Source of the DNA: Ophioderma brevispina
Lineage: Eukaryota; Echinodermata; Ophiuroidea; Amphilepidida; Ophiodermatidae
Assembly (NCBI GenBank): GCA_023653785.1
Contig: JAMKCH010001618.1
Span: forward strand, 1 to 64,000
Direction: 5' to 3'
DNA: 64,000 nucleotides
The position numbers and the translations under genes were made by a program. Below are positions 45,030 to 55,960 of this stretch, one piece after another (the stretch's first letter is position 1; each line of letters starts with the position of its first letter). Below the pieces are notes generated by a model that was not told where the DNA came from, did no database searches, and was given only the letters and a program-made list of their open reading frames with translations.

Positions 45030-46830
45030 GAAGTAGGTGTGAAACCTATCATTCCTGTTACAGCCTATTTAATACACAGACTTTGATAAGGTTCAGAAAA
45101 ATCGCTTTGGACCTGACTATCAGAAGAAGACTCCCCATTCTTACCAGATTGATTCCTGAGTCTTTCCCCACGTGTGAGGACGATTTTGAATTCTTCTCGC
45201 TCCTATGGTTCCCAACCATGCTGGATAAAGATGAAGTCTGAATGAGAAAACCTTCGGCAAGCCAAGAACCAGCCACCAGCCGGTGGTCGAAGGCGGTTCT
45301 GCTAGAAACATAGGAACCTGTCCATAGATTTGATTCTTGGAATGCGGCAAGGAATGTTATCTCCGACTTTTTTGGTACGAGTGCCCGTATTGTATGTGAA
45401 CTTCGATTGTAGACTTGTTGTCGCTTTACATCCTTATGAATGCCTTGTATTTGAGCCTTATGTAGGCTGTCTAGTGAAAACGCCATTGAAGTAGATGCCT
45501 TTGTGGTAACTGTAAAGAGCATCTTCAATCACGGTTCTACTGACTTTTACAATATTGCTTACTCAGTAGTGGCTCTGAGAAAGGAAGAATGCATTGATGC
45601 TTTGACTTTTACAGCCAAAGAACGTTCGCCGGATGCTCCTAGAGGTAAAGATCTTTTTGGGAAGACATTGGTCTAGTTTAGCCTCTCTAGAAGAGGAACG
45701 AGTTTAGCTGCTGATCAAGTTGCCTAAAGTCACAACAAGGCCAGAGGTTCTTCCTCCAGATTTAGACCTATAGATACAGACCTTACGATTATGCTTTTTC
45801 GCAAAGGACTTCCCGCTCCTAGTTATTCTCCTGCCTACAGAAGGAACAGGTTCCTTCGGAAGTCGGGCTACGACTCAAAGGACAAGAATCCAACTATATA
45901 GGCTCTAGACAGTCCAGAAGTTTTGCTTCCTACTCCAGAGCGTAGAGGGCGCCAGAATTGCGCGGTAGAGAGAAGATACAATTTGATCCTACCCCCTCTG
46001 ACGCCAGTGGAGGGGCGTCTAAAGTTATTCCTCCCTCCTTCCCCCCCGGCTGGCGTCGATACCTCGTCTATGGGTTTCTTCAAACACTTCAGAAGATTAC
46101 CATTTGCCGTTATACGCTCGTCCGCCGGATGAAGGTCAGTTTTTTGCTCTACACCTATGCCAAAAGAGACAGTAAAGGCTATGATTTTGAAAAACGAGGT
46201 GAAGAATTGTCAGGAAAATGCCATTTTTCCATAAAAAGATATGGAAAGGATTCTATCGGTTTTCTTCCTACCATCGAAGAAAACAGGAGACATCAGACCG
46301 ATCATAAATCTACGCCTCTGAACAGATATATTCGTGTTCGTCCGAGGCTTTTTCAGATGGGAACTAACTTCTCTCAGCTTCATCAAAAGATTTCAAAGAG
46401 GGCTGGTTTGGTGCGACATTGAATTTACATGCAAAAAAGGACTGCCTACCTCATGTTCCATTTTTTTCCTCATCAAAGATTGCTTTATTTATTCAGTTTA
46501 GACATCCGCAGTCTTACCAATTTCGAGCTCTGCCATTCGGCTTTCTACTACTGCTCCCTTACCTTAACAAAGACTATGAAGACAGGGAAGAACTCTGAGA
46601 AGAGGGGTATCCCAATATATTGTTCTATTCTCGATGATTGGTTGTTTTGCTTCAAGCTAATCAAGAGTCTGATAGATCAGTTTCCTTTGGTTTATGAAGA
46701 CGGTGGAAAGAGCTGGGTTTCATGATAAACCTAAGAAATCTATCTCATCTCAAGTCAGAAGCGCGGAGTTTTTGAAGAAAACCAAACAGTTTTTTTTTTT
46801 CCTACAGAAGAGAGAATCACAAACTGTGAG
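45030..46830 (+). pseudogene. DIRS-A reverse transcriptase, frameshifted
   Basis: Segments appear in family order: GVKPIIPV (about 45033), RLIPESFPTCEDDFEFFSLL (45146-45205), a KKTGDIRPIINLR block and LNRYIRVRPR (46275-46349), a DIEFT(C)K region where DLKDAY is expected (about 46425), FELCHSAFYYCSL where YQFRALPFGL is expected (46521-46560), SILDDWLFCF (46625-46654, catalytic Asp-Asp preserved) and FPTEERI (about 46795-46815). Frame changes separate nearly every block. Confidence 0.8.
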
Positions 46831-46859
46831 ATAGTAATCTTTCTCATTCTGAATGGAAT

Positions 46860-47575
46860 TTTCTCCGCTCATCTATGCTCCGCTGCTTTAGGAAGTTGGC
46901 AGCTTATAGACCTTCTACCCTTCTGCCGGTTGGTGGATAAACGCTCCAGTTTACATACACCTTCGGGATTACTACTGAGACTAACGCCACGATCTACACC
47001 ATCTAATTGTTCCGTTAAAGCCAAAGATCGTGTAGCACCTGCGATTGTTGCACACAACATCTTATGGGGGGAAAGAGGTTTCCATGAGATACCGGTCATC
47101 TAGTTATACCACGACGGATCTTTCGAAGATAGGTGGGAAGCATGCATGAATCCCCAACATAATGGAGTATGGTCTCGAAGATATAAGGGAAATCTCCATA
47201 ATAAATATACTATAGTTTGCTAGCTGTCTAACACTCTCTTAACGATCAACACGGATGGTTTCTGGGAGTCAGTGAGATCAGATCAGACAATTCACTGTAG
47301 TCGCCTCCCCATGCTTTGGGGTACCCGCTCACTGCTGTTTGAAAGGTATTTTATTAATTTGCAAAATCACCCCCTCATTGTTGAAAATTCGCTTATTTTT
47401 CATGCAAACTAGGAGCCCGCTGATTATTAGTCCGATTCTTTTGATCAAAGAAACGCCCGCCTCTGAATCTCAAGTAAATGATTTTGCTCTTTCGGCGGCT
47501 GGACCACTGACCGTACCGCAGTACGAAGGTCTACAGATGTCAATTGGGCGATAGAACGTATATTGTCTAGCATAA
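46860..47575 (+). pseudogene. DIRS-A RNase H region, decayed
   Basis: YHDGSFEDRWEACMNP (about 47106-47152) stands where the first catalytic Asp is expected (DxSxxGWG in the family). It is followed by GVWSRRYKGN, a possible RSDQT for RSDNT (about 47279), GTRSLLFERYFINLQNH (47321-47372) and a C-terminal SRRLDH-like end with STDVNWAIE (47532-47558). After this point DIRS similarity stops abruptly, and the next DIRS-A-like sequence is the recombinase at 56 kb. Confidence 0.65.
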
Positions 47576-47579
47576 CGAC

Positions 47580-49020
47580 AAAACAATTTTATATTGTTTA
47601 TAAATGGAAATTCATAAATTGACCATTATTTAATAAATCATATTGGACTGACTAGCTTCTGTGACCAAAAACATGAAAATCGGTTGTGTTATGTGCGCTT
47701 TGATTTTGGTGCACACCACAGCCGACCTGGCGAGTCATGATGAAGACTGAAGTCAACCATGTCACAACAAGAGCATGAAATAGTCGAAGTCTTTGAGGTT
47801 GAACTTGAACCAGGTAAGCGCCTACAATTCCCCTAGCAAGGCAGCAATTTTAATACGATAAATATCATAAACCACGGGGCAAGTCCAAAAGATCTATCCG
47901 AATACCAGTCATGGCTACCTTAAGGTATATCGCCGATATTAACTTGTGACAATTAACGCAAATTAATTGCAAAACACGTAGCATGTTCTTTTTTTTTTAA
48001 TATCAACTTAGACAATTCACATATTTTGGGCCCAAAAAATCTAAGCAGACACATGTTGTTGTTAAATTGATTTCGGTTTGTTCGGACCATCTCACCATCA
48101 CCGATTACAGCGATACCACTCATAGCTATCATGGTCATATATTAGTTAAAATTGGCCAAGTTGACTAATTTGTTACAGGTAGCCTATTTTAGCTCATTTT
48201 ACATAATTCACATTTTTGTTTGGGGCCGCCAAAAAATCTAAAGCAACAACCATTTTTGTCGTTAAATTGATTTCGGTTTGTTCGCCACATCTCACCGATT
48301 TACGGCTATACACTCTATCGTAGAATGTCATATAATTAATGTAATAAGACCAAAGTTTGACTAAATTTGTTACATGTAGCCTATTTTAGCCATTTATCCT
48401 AACTTCACATATTTTGGGGGCGCCAAAAATCTAAGTCAGACAACATTTTTTGGTCGTTAAATTATTTCGGTTTGTTCGGAACCCATCTCACCGCTTACGC
48501 AATACCACTCATAAAGCTTTGTATAGGTAGATATTAGTGAAAATAGAGCCAAATTTGACAAAATGCATGAGCATTTCAGCTATTTTAATCTCAATTTTTA
48601 TCATTTAGACTAAATTCTCCCATTTTGCACCCAAAGTGTATGCAGACGACATGCCTTTGGTGTTTAACTTACTGCAATTCATTCCCACTATCCCTCTGAA
48701 TAATACGGGACAAACTCAAGGCTAATTCAAGCATATATTAGTAAAAGTATAGCCACTTAGACTCATTATTTACAACATGACCGGCTACTTTTTTAACCTA
48801 ATTCAGACGATATTCACATACATTTTGGCGCCAGTGTTTATTCGTACACCGTTGTTGTACATATAGTTTATCTTCTACCAATAGGATAAGATTACAGGTA
48901 ATAAATGTCCTTTCCTGAGTCGGAACACGAAATAATTCCTTTTCACCACATAATCGAAATATCGCGAAATAATCGCCAAAATATCGCGAACTATCGGCGC
49001 TTCCCTATAATGAATTAATT
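47580..49020. other. AT-rich DNA inside DIRS-A with ~195-bp tandem repeat
   Basis: No coding similarity was seen. From about 47990 to 48880 a tandem array of about five units (195-200 bp) is built from CACATATTTTGGG-GCCAAAAAATCTAAG, TTAAATTGATTTCGGTTTGT, TCGGACCATCTCACCGATTA and TGTTACATGTAGCCTATTTT. Divergence rises towards the right. At 48930-49000 a short AT-rich run repeats ATCGCGAAATA. Confidence 0.55.
47990..48880 (+). repeat. ~195-bp tandem repeat (about five units)
   Basis: Anchors GGCCCAAAAAATCTAAGCAG (48030), GGCCGCCAAAAAATCTAAAG (48224), GGGCGCCAAAAATCTAAGTC (48419), CACCCAAAGTGTATGCAGAC (48625) and a weaker unit near 48820 give spacings of about 195-205 bp. Confidence 0.8.
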
Positions 49021-49024
49021 TGGC

Positions 49025-49396
49025 TTAAAGGTGCAACAAGAGATTTTTCCACATATCGGTGTTGTCCCCTTAAAAAAAAAAATCTAAAGTACTGATTTTT
49101 TGCCCTTATGTAAAGCTTTCGATTCAAAAATATCCCCATCTGAAAGGAGTAATCCGAGAATGTTTCTTTTGTGGGGTACAAAACTGTGAATTTTTTTATT
49201 TCTATAGGATCAAATCGAAATTCGTCTATGTTTTTACAATTGAAATACAAGCAAATCCAATCGTCGTTTTTTTCTCTCCTTTAAGCCTTTCGGTAGCGAA
49301 TACAAGGCAAGAAATCTATTGAAGTATTTAATCTGTATGAAATTACGATGCTGACACAATATTGGGGTGCCTCAAATCTCTCGTTGTACCTTTAAA
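49025..49396. mobile_element. ~370-bp MITE, copy 2
   Basis: The ends TTAAAGGTGCAACAAGAGAT (49025) and CTCTCGTTGTACCTTTAA (49378-49395) are inverted repeats. The interior is collinear with 27548-27884. TTAA at both tips may be the target duplication or part of the repeat. It sits between the satellite and DIRS-B. Confidence 0.78.
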
Positions 49397-49549
49397 AACA
49401 TGCGGTGGATCATCCAATCGATCGATAATTTTTTGGTAGTGGATGACGTCCCAGTTTTTTATTCCCTATATTGTCCATTTTGAATACTGCCCTCAGTTTT
49501 GCGGAAATTGGGTAATAAAAAAACAAAAAATTATTTAATCATTAGGATC

Positions 49550-50487
49550 AAACAGCGTGCGCTCGACCCGGATACGCTAGGGGTGTTGCAACCTCGGCGT
49601 ATCCCCCCGCATTGCCTTTTGGCATGCCGGCCTATGGGCGTTCATGCTGGCTTACGCGGGTGGTGGCTGCATGGTACCTCCGGGGCTTGGTCCTGCGACG
49701 CAGCCTTCGGTGACGCAGGCTCAGCATCCTGTTGTTCACGGGCGCTGTGTTGTCACAGCCACGCTTCCTGTCCTCCTCCAGCTCCCCTCCCGTGGCGCCT
49801 GCTCCTGTACGGGCGACGGTCTTGGCCTGACAGCGACCCATTTGTTTGGGTGCTGCTCTGGACCTCTGCTCGGGTGCGTTGACCCTGCCTCATCCTTTTG
49901 CAAGAGGTGGACCAGTGGCCTGTCCCCGTATAAGGCGTGGTCCATGCGCGAGCGAAGAGTTGATCTGGTCCTTCGCGTTCCTTCGGGGGATGCGAGAAAC
50001 TCTTCGCCGTGCCGGACTTCGAGGCGGGGGTTTACCGCGAGCGTCTCCTGCTGTGGGCGATCTGCTGCCTCCCTCTCATGTTTCTTGAGGTGAGCTGGCC
50101 GACGATCGACGGCACGGCTGTCGGTCGCTCAGCGATGCTCGTCGTTTTCAACTTACCCTCTTGAACTTCTTAGGATTGCGGCGGCTGGGCTGGGGCTGGG
50201 AGTCACCCGAGTTCGGGTATCTCTCGCCGCGGTTTGGCTCCTGTCGCTGGACGGGGTCATGGCTCTTGCGTCGCATAACCTTGGTGTGGCGACGCGGAAC
50301 GTCAGGCTCATCTGGCGTCCTCTTCTCCAGCTGGCCAACAGCCTCACAGGTTCCCCTGTCGGGGGGTCTTCTTTGTTGGTTCGGAGTTGGAAATCTGCCT
50401 CTGATCCACGAACGAGAATACCCTTGGGCTGGGCCCGCCAGTACAGGGGAAGGGCAAGGGTGCCTCCTCAAAGAAGTTCTTCTTAAG
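49550..50487 (+). pseudogene. DIRS-B gag-like region, 5' part
   Basis: A GC-rich stretch with long open pieces (49499-49882 and 49644-50093, +) that contain many Cys, Pro, Ser and Gly. By position upstream of the reverse transcriptase this is the first ORF of the element. I do not see a defined domain. It is interrupted at 50488 by a terminal-inverted-repeat element, and gag-like sequence appears to resume at 51719. Confidence 0.45.
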
Positions 50488-51720
50488 GCCAAAAAAAAAA
50501 ATGGTTTGTCTCAAAGCTGACGCGCCCGTTTGTAATTTCGCCGAAATTGAAAAAAAGTTATGCGGACTTTTTTTTATTTTTTTTCAAAAAAAAAGTCATG
50601 AACTCCCGAATTTTTGGTTGAAAACTGAAATTGTTGAAAAGCACGATTCACGCAATCTGCGACTCTCGCGGTTGAACTGACTATTTTTACTTTTACGGTT
50701 GACGTGAGTGGCAGGAACGCTACTTCTCTTCCCCGGGGCACCAGCGTGTGAAGTGAAAACCCCACCAGGGATCCTCAAATAAATAATCGGGATAGTACAC
50801 TCGATCAAGAGAATGGTGCGTACTGACTGCACACTGCATCTGCATGAAATCTGTAACTTATAGTGCCAGTCGTGCTGGCCTATTACTCTATACGTCATCC
50901 CCCTGTTGACGTCTGTGTGACTTATGCATAAATACTTAGGGTAGCTTATCGAAAATGGTGGCTCTATCACCATCGATGGCGAAAATTGTCTAATATGGGC
51001 ATTTGTAAACATGTCACCCGCCTGACTCCAACCACCAAATAAATGGCAATATACTTCCGGTAAGTGTGCAGGCTCGAAAAACGGGTGGAATCTGTCACTA
51101 AAGTGGCTGTTTAGCGTCGAATATCGCAAAACCAAATCGAAGACCCCCATACATTAAACTATGCAATAATAGTTTTAGCGATGTGCAATCCATTTATATA
51201 TGATTCCTTGCAAAATCTTGCCGCTTCGTTCAAAATCCCGCCATTCACACAGTATATTTTACGTGTATTTCAAATGCGGCACTTTTTTTACTGGTGTGCG
51301 GGTCATTGGTCAATTGCAACGTCCGCGTATATAATGTGCTTCGGAAATTAAAACGATGGATACAGTTTTCTTAAAGTTAAAGTTGTAATCCTGCAACTAT
51401 AAACAAATGGATCCTCCACAAAACCTGATAAGAACAGAACTCTTAAAGAAATTGCAATTGAAATCTTGTGTTTTGGGGGAAATCCATGTTGGATCTGAAG
51501 GCAGGAAATCGCTGATTTTGATACGGCCATGACTGCATAATTCGATACCATGGTAGAGGTACCACGCACAGGTGAAAGTGATCAGTGGGGGGCATGCACA
51601 TTGATATTTATTGCCGAGACAAGAGTTGAAAATACAAAAAAAAAAAAAAAAAACATACCGCAACGCATTACTTTTTCAAGCAATATCAGCTTTGAACCCA
51701 AACGATTTTTTTTTTTTGGC
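50486..51720. mobile_element. 1.2-kb terminal-inverted-repeat element inserted in DIRS-B
   Basis: This AT-rich block is flanked by GGCC on both sides. Its ends are inverted repeats: left A-run, TGGTTTGTCTCAAAGCTGA, then TTGAAAAAAAGTTATGCG; right, in reverse complement, A-run, TCGTTTGGGTTCAAAGCTGA, then TTGAAAAAGTAATGCG. The arms are about 75 bp. Removing it joins GGCC-flanked GC-rich DIRS-B sequence. A 184-codon open frame runs on the - strand at 50596-51150, but I recognise no transposase in it. The middle has promoter-like words (CTTCCGGTAA, GCGGGTGACATG in complement). A GGCC target duplication is possible but cannot be told apart from the repeat tips. Confidence 0.72.
50596..51150 (-). 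CDS. Unrecognised 184-codon open frame in the TIR element
   Basis: This is the longest uninterrupted frame in the AT-rich insert. It begins MGVFDLVLRYSTLNSHF and has a basic, Ser/Arg-rich C-terminal third (HVNRKSKNSQFNRESRRLRE). I see no DDE or other transposase signature and no transmembrane pattern. It may be accidental, since the element also shows promoter-like features in the same place. I include it because it is the only candidate protein of this element. Confidence 0.2.
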   Translation of the reverse strand: MGVFDLVLRYSTLNSHFSDRFHPFFEPAHLPEVYCHLFGGWSQAGDMFTNAHIRQFSPSMVIEPPFSISYPKYLCISHTDVNRGMTYRVIGQHDWHYKLQISCRCSVQSVRTILLIECTIPIIYLRIPGGVFTSHAGAPGKRSSVPATHVNRKSKNSQFNRESRRLRESCFSTISVFNQKFGSS

Positions 51721-52080
51721 CTCAGTAGGAAGGCAGCCAGTACCTCGCTGGGCCACATCGACGAATTCGATGCTGTTGTCCGCCAGCCTAAGGCGTTCCT
51801 CTGGACGTCTGGGGCGCAAGACGGAAGCCGAGGCAGAGGGGAAGTCAGAACTCCAAGAATTCAGCAAGGAGCTGGCGTTGACGGGTGGCGGCCGCTGTTC
51901 GGGACCATGTCCATGGCTTCAACCCTCGGGGGCGTGCTTAATCTATTATTAGCATCGCTGGAGAGAGAAATCGTCGGCGATTGCTGGGTGAGGAGAGTAG
52001 GTATCCACCGGTTATCGTCTGGATTCACTGCCCTCCACCACGTCATTTGTCAGGAGGGTCACGCGGCTCCCGCAGACCAA
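51719..52080 (+). pseudogene. DIRS-B gag C-terminus to pol junction
   Basis: From RKAASTSLGHIDEFDAVVRQ (about 51727) through SRGRGEVRTPRIQQGAGVD the content is basic and Gln/Arg-rich, like a gag tail. The next part, with SRYPPVIVWIHCPPPRHL (about 51996) in one frame and HVICQEGHAAPADQESVR (about 52039) in another, fits the linker just before DIRS reverse transcriptases. The junction lies within this segment. Confidence 0.5.
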
Positions 52081-52710
52081 GAGAGCGTCAGGTCGTGCTT
52101 TGGGGACCTTCGATGCTAAGCACGGCAATCGTTCCTATCGCCCTCGATTTCGAGGGGGTTTGTGTCGGCTGCTTCGTAAGCTCTCAAAAGAGGACGATTG
52201 GCGGCTGATTCTCAATCTGAGGCCGCTCAGGTCGTCATCAAACCGAGTAATTTCGGTCGGTGACGCTGAGACCCACCCGCTCTCCGGTACCAATCTAATG
52301 TTAGGCCGAGTCTATGGATCTCGAGGACGCCTCCTACTTCACAATCGAGCGGGGAGAACCAACGCTGGTCGTTCCAGGGAGATCTAGGAGCGTACCAGTT
52401 CCGGTGCCTCCGTTCGGCCTGTCCACGGCGCTGCGAGTCTTTATCGTGTGGTCAAGGCCGTTGGCTCGATTCTAGTTCTCGGACGGCAGGGGAGCAACCT
52501 TTGTACCTATCTGGAGGATTGGTGATCTACGCCCGACGAGGGACCTGCGCGTCACCCAGCCAAGTGGGTGGTGCGGGGGTCATGAAGTTGGGGGTCATCG
52601 TGAAACTATCAGAATCCAACTTCGAACCGATGCCAGTTCCCAGTTTTTGGGAGCGCAGCTGGATCTTCTCAAGGCCGTGTATGCCCTATGTAGGGCGTGT
52701 AGCGGTGTAG
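52080..52710 (+). pseudogene. DIRS-B reverse transcriptase, frameshifted
   Basis: LSKEDDWRLILNLRPL (about 52184-52231) matches the K-x-x-x-WRxILNLRPLN entry block. Later come AYQFRCLRSA (about 52394, expected YQFRCLPFGLS), TYLEDW (about 52505, expected YLDD), a TPDEGPARHP-like segment and SNFEPMPVPSFW (52615-52650, expected KSxFxPxQxxxFLG). A second frame gives LGAQLDLLKAVY at about 52650. The Glu in the catalytic box could be mutation or read error. Confidence 0.82.
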
Positions 52711-52959
52711 CAATATCATTCATTGCGATACGCTCTTTCCGGGGCAGCAAGCTTGTGCTCTGGCTTGGCTCCGGGTTCTGGGACGCATGGCCGTTCTGTC
52801 GGCTCGTATGTGACCAATTCCAGCTGCACCTTCTGGTACACTTTCGTCCGTCCACGGAAAGCGTAGACCACCTGGTCCTGATGACTGCGATGTGAGGGGA
52901 CGCTCTGTCTTGGTGGAGGGTGCCCAGCAATCTCCTTAGAACGTGGAGTTCCCTCTTCC

Positions 52960-53310
52960 AGCAAGGCCTGATCCTGACCACAGATGGTTGGGTCGGGGCT
53001 GGGGCAGTCACATTCGGGACGAGACCGTTTCGGGCCGCTTCGGCCATGGATCGGTCTCTTCACATCATTGTCCTGGAACTGAAAGTGAGTTTATCATCTG
53101 CAGCATTTCCAGGACGTGGGGTCGGTGCAAGATCCTAATCGGACCACAACAGCGGTGTTGTCGTCATCACCTGCAGGGCTGGAGAGATCTCCCACTCTTT
53201 TCTCCACACGATCTTTGACGAGTGGTATGTGCATCGAGAGGGGGATCCGTTAACAGATGTTCACTTAGCGGGCGTTCACAATGTCACTGCGAACTGTTAA
53301 CCGGGGCGGA
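52960..53310 (+). pseudogene. DIRS-B RNase H region
   Basis: LTTDGWVGAGAVTFG (about 52976) carries the first catalytic aspartate in a TDxSxxGWG-like setting. DETVSGRFGHG (about 53020-53052) and IIVLELKVSL (about 53065-53095) supply the glutamate segment. A stretch corresponding to RTDNTTAVA-INRQGG is shifted (about 53135-53180). DVHLAGVHNVTA (about 53258-53293) matches the usual xHxxGxxNxxAD end. Frames change several times. Confidence 0.78.
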
Positions 53311-53950
53311 ACACCTCTTAGTGGTCTCTGTTCATCGGGTCTTTAGCGCAAGTATCTTCGGGTTCTAGATCACCCGTCGATAGATCTGTTCGCATCCGCC
53401 GAGAAATGCCAAGCTCCTGACTTAGGCTCCCTGGGATGCGATTTTTGTTTTTTTTCCCGGGCTGGGCGTCGGGATGCTTTTCTCTGGAGCGGTAGGGAGA
53501 GTGCGCTTACGCGTACCCCCGATCCCAATCATCCCTAGAGGAGAACCTGGTAGGAAGGGTCGATCCAAAAGTAATACTGTGGTCCCCTTCTGGCCTCATC
53601 GGCCGTGTTTTCGTCCGCTGGTGATCCTGCTTGCAGGGTCACCGCGGACACTCCCGCGGGACTATCATGTCCTGTGGGAGTCACTGCGTGGTTTGCTCCA
53701 GACGTTATTGGGGACACTTTAACTGGCAGAGTGGCCGGTGTCAGGAAATGTTTCCAGACGCAAGGCGTTTCTCGTGACGCCTGCCGATCTGGTGACCCGG
53801 GGTACCCGCACAACAACGACGCAGTGTGACACCACTCTCTCGCTTTCGCCATTGAGCACGATGGGCGGGTCTTCGTAAGAGGGGTTCAGGACGAAATTAT
53901 TTGTCCGGACCACCTCTGTTCCTCAGATCGCAATCTTCATCGAATTTTGA
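53310..53950 (+). pseudogene. DIRS-B pol connection region
   Basis: VPPIPIIPR (about 53516) and VVPFWPHRPCFRPLVILLAG (about 53578-53637) match the conserved block between RNase H and recombinase in DIRS elements (PPxxLIxRVLxK... LIAPxWPxxPWFPxLLxLL). LPRDYHVLW (about 53655) follows. The function of this block is not established. Confidence 0.75.
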
Positions 53951-54700
53951 TTCAGTAAGATGGCCTTAGAACGAACACAATCAAGAATCTCAAGTTGGCG
54001 GTTCGGTTCTATCACCGAGGAACGTCCCCTGGGGCTGTTCCGAGCAGGGATGAGTGTTTTGAACAGCTCTTACTTGGCATGTTTTACACCAGGCCCTGCA
54101 AACGAGGCCAGTTTTATGCCTGAAGTGGATGGTGGGACGTGCCAAGCCGCCCTATGGAGTTTTGACAGGCGTGACGTACGAGCCGATGGGCTCCTCCAGT
54201 CTGGCCGGACCATTACGTACAAAACTTTTTTCCTGCTGGCGATGGGGTTGGGCCGTCGCGCCTCCGAATTGCACGAATTGTCGGTGGGGAAAATTTATGT
54301 TTTTGGGACGTTTCGGTGGCCACATCTCTTTCTGCCCGGGTCTTCTCCAGTGTGAACGACTGCTTCAGGGCACCCCTCTGCTTTGACGCGACATGCGGTT
54401 GAGTCTCGGTGAGGGGGAGACGGCTATGGGAGTCCGGTGGGAGGCTCTCGATTTTTAACCTATCCGTACGAAGACCTTCGTGGGACACGTGGGTCTGCGC
54501 GGTTATCATCGGGCCTTATGCGGGTGAAACGCGGCGAAGTGCTACGGCTCATTCACCAGAGCTGGGGGCAGGTTCGGCTGTTTCACGCGCCTCCGCCCTT
54601 AGAACAGATCATTAACACGTTCGTCGGCGCTCGACCATTCCTTCATAACAACGGCATGAGGGATAGAGTCCCGAGGCGGCGTTTAACTTGAGCCGTTCTT
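53950..54700 (+). pseudogene. DIRS-B tyrosine recombinase
   Basis: KTFFLLAMGLGRRASELHEL (about 54219-54278) is a recognisable box I with the catalytic Arg in R-A-S-E-L context. LFLPG follows, then a segment with PYEDLRGTRGS (about 54464-54496) and HAPPPLEQIINTFVGARPFL (about 54584-54646) at the C-terminal side. The 131-codon open piece 53960-54355 is the longest intact part. The element's integrase function depends on this enzyme. The copy is frameshifted at about 54355 and 54410. Confidence 0.78.
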
Positions 54701-55077
54701 TAAACAGCATGAGGCATGAGCAGTTCGGGTAAGGTAAGTATTCCCGGGACTTTTAACCGGAATTCATTATTTGGTGGACGGGGAGCGACGAGGGGGGCTA
54801 TTTGTCCTAGGCCTTTAGTGTTAGTAGCTTTCGCTTCTCTGTATCAACCGGGGTGTGCTTCCCCCCGGCCGCCTTTTGCGGATGGCCTTCGGGTTCGTTC
54901 TACTCTCGGTGGTTTTCTATTCGAATCGTGTACGCTTTTCGGGCGACAAACTACCTCGGCCTATGTCGGTGCTCGTTGGAAAAGGGTTTTTTTCAATTGT
55001 CGATTTGCACTTGTATATCAGCATTGGAAACCTAGGAGCTTCAACTTGAGGGAGTTTGTTGAAAACAGCTGTTTATA

Positions 55078-55350
55078 AACTCCCGTGATTGGAAATCTCC
55101 TTTTCCAATGTCGATCCTTTCCCACCCCAGCCCCCACTGGTTGTCGCCCGTGAGGTGAGCCTATGGGGTTGCGGGGCAGGGAGGAAAAGAGGACGAGCAT
55201 GATGGATCGCGGTGACGTCAGTAGTATGACGTCGCCAGGATCGCTGAATGAAATTTGGGAATAGTTTTTGGGGTCCTCTGTGCCCCCAAAGATGATGCAA
55301 TTTGTTATTCTCCGACATTGGAAAAAGGAGATTCCAAAACACGGGAGTTA
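55078..55350. repeat. DIRS-B 3' inverted pair (probable ICR and right terminal repeat)
   Basis: AACTCCCGTGATTGGAAATC and TCCTTTTCCAATGTCG at 55077-55114 are the complement of CGACATTGGAAAAAGGAGAT and TCCAAAACACGGGAGTT at 55313-55350, with a 200-bp loop. A short internal segment complementary to the outer end, lying 3' of the recombinase, is what DIRS elements carry. Confidence 0.65.
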
Positions 55351-55359
55351 AGAAGAACA

Positions 55360-55960
55360 CAATATGTTTTCAAATCTTTCACTGTAGTGGGCCTACATCA
55401 AACACAAGGAGGAACAGAGAGTATCCTATGTGCCTTGCAACCATCCGCCTCCTAACTTGGTGCCAGTACCATTTAACACTCAAGGGGGAACATCTACCGA
55501 GAGTTTCAATGTTATAGAAGACAGTTTTCCAGAGGATAAATCAGACTAAATGATAAGCTATTCGGTATCAAATGTGAGAGTGGCATCTAAACAGCCGTGT
55601 ATGCCAGATGATTTTTCAAAAGAACCTTTAAATTTACAGGACCATAGTAGATCTGTTTGCAAAACAACAGAATACCAACTCCCAACAACTGCACGGGTAG
55701 CGCGGCAGCTGGGTGAGAGACTGCTTAACACTAAGTTGGGCGAACCTGATTGCATACGCCTTTCCACAGTTGAACAATTCTGGCGATGGGTATAACAAAG
55801 GTTACAGCAACCAAGGCAAGTAAGATACTGCTTTTTACCCATTTTGGCCACTCAGGTTTGGTTTTTTTTAAGATGGTCGCTTGTGGGAAGACCATCCAAG
55901 ACTGCTTCCTTTAAGGCAAAAATCTGTTGGTGAGGAAGAACAGAAGAAGAAACAAAAGGT
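55360..55960 (+). other. Unassigned coding-like stretch between DIRS-B and DIRS-A recombinase
   Basis: After an acceptor-like ATCTTTCACTGTAG (ending 55388), frames read VPVPFNTQGGTSTESFNVI, then a stop, then (55550-55795) MISYSVSNVRVASKQPCMPD ... TEYQLPTTARVARQLGERLL ... STVEQFWRWV. The composition is ordinary protein-like and unlike the neighbouring repeats, but I recognise no family. It could be DIRS-A sequence between RNase H and recombinase, or an unrelated exon caught in the cluster. Confidence 0.35.

Larger units (their letters stand above)
49530..55350 (+). mobile_element. GC-rich DIRS-type retrotransposon DIRS-B, nested in DIRS-A
   Basis: GC content rises sharply at about 49545 and falls after 55350. 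Inside lie a gag-like region, reverse transcriptase, RNase H, connection domain and tyrosine recombinase in DIRS order, then an inverted-repeat pair resembling an ICR and terminal repeat. It lies between the RNase H and recombinase portions of DIRS-A. A matching left terminal repeat was not found, so the 5' end may be truncated or unrecognised. Confidence 0.8.
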
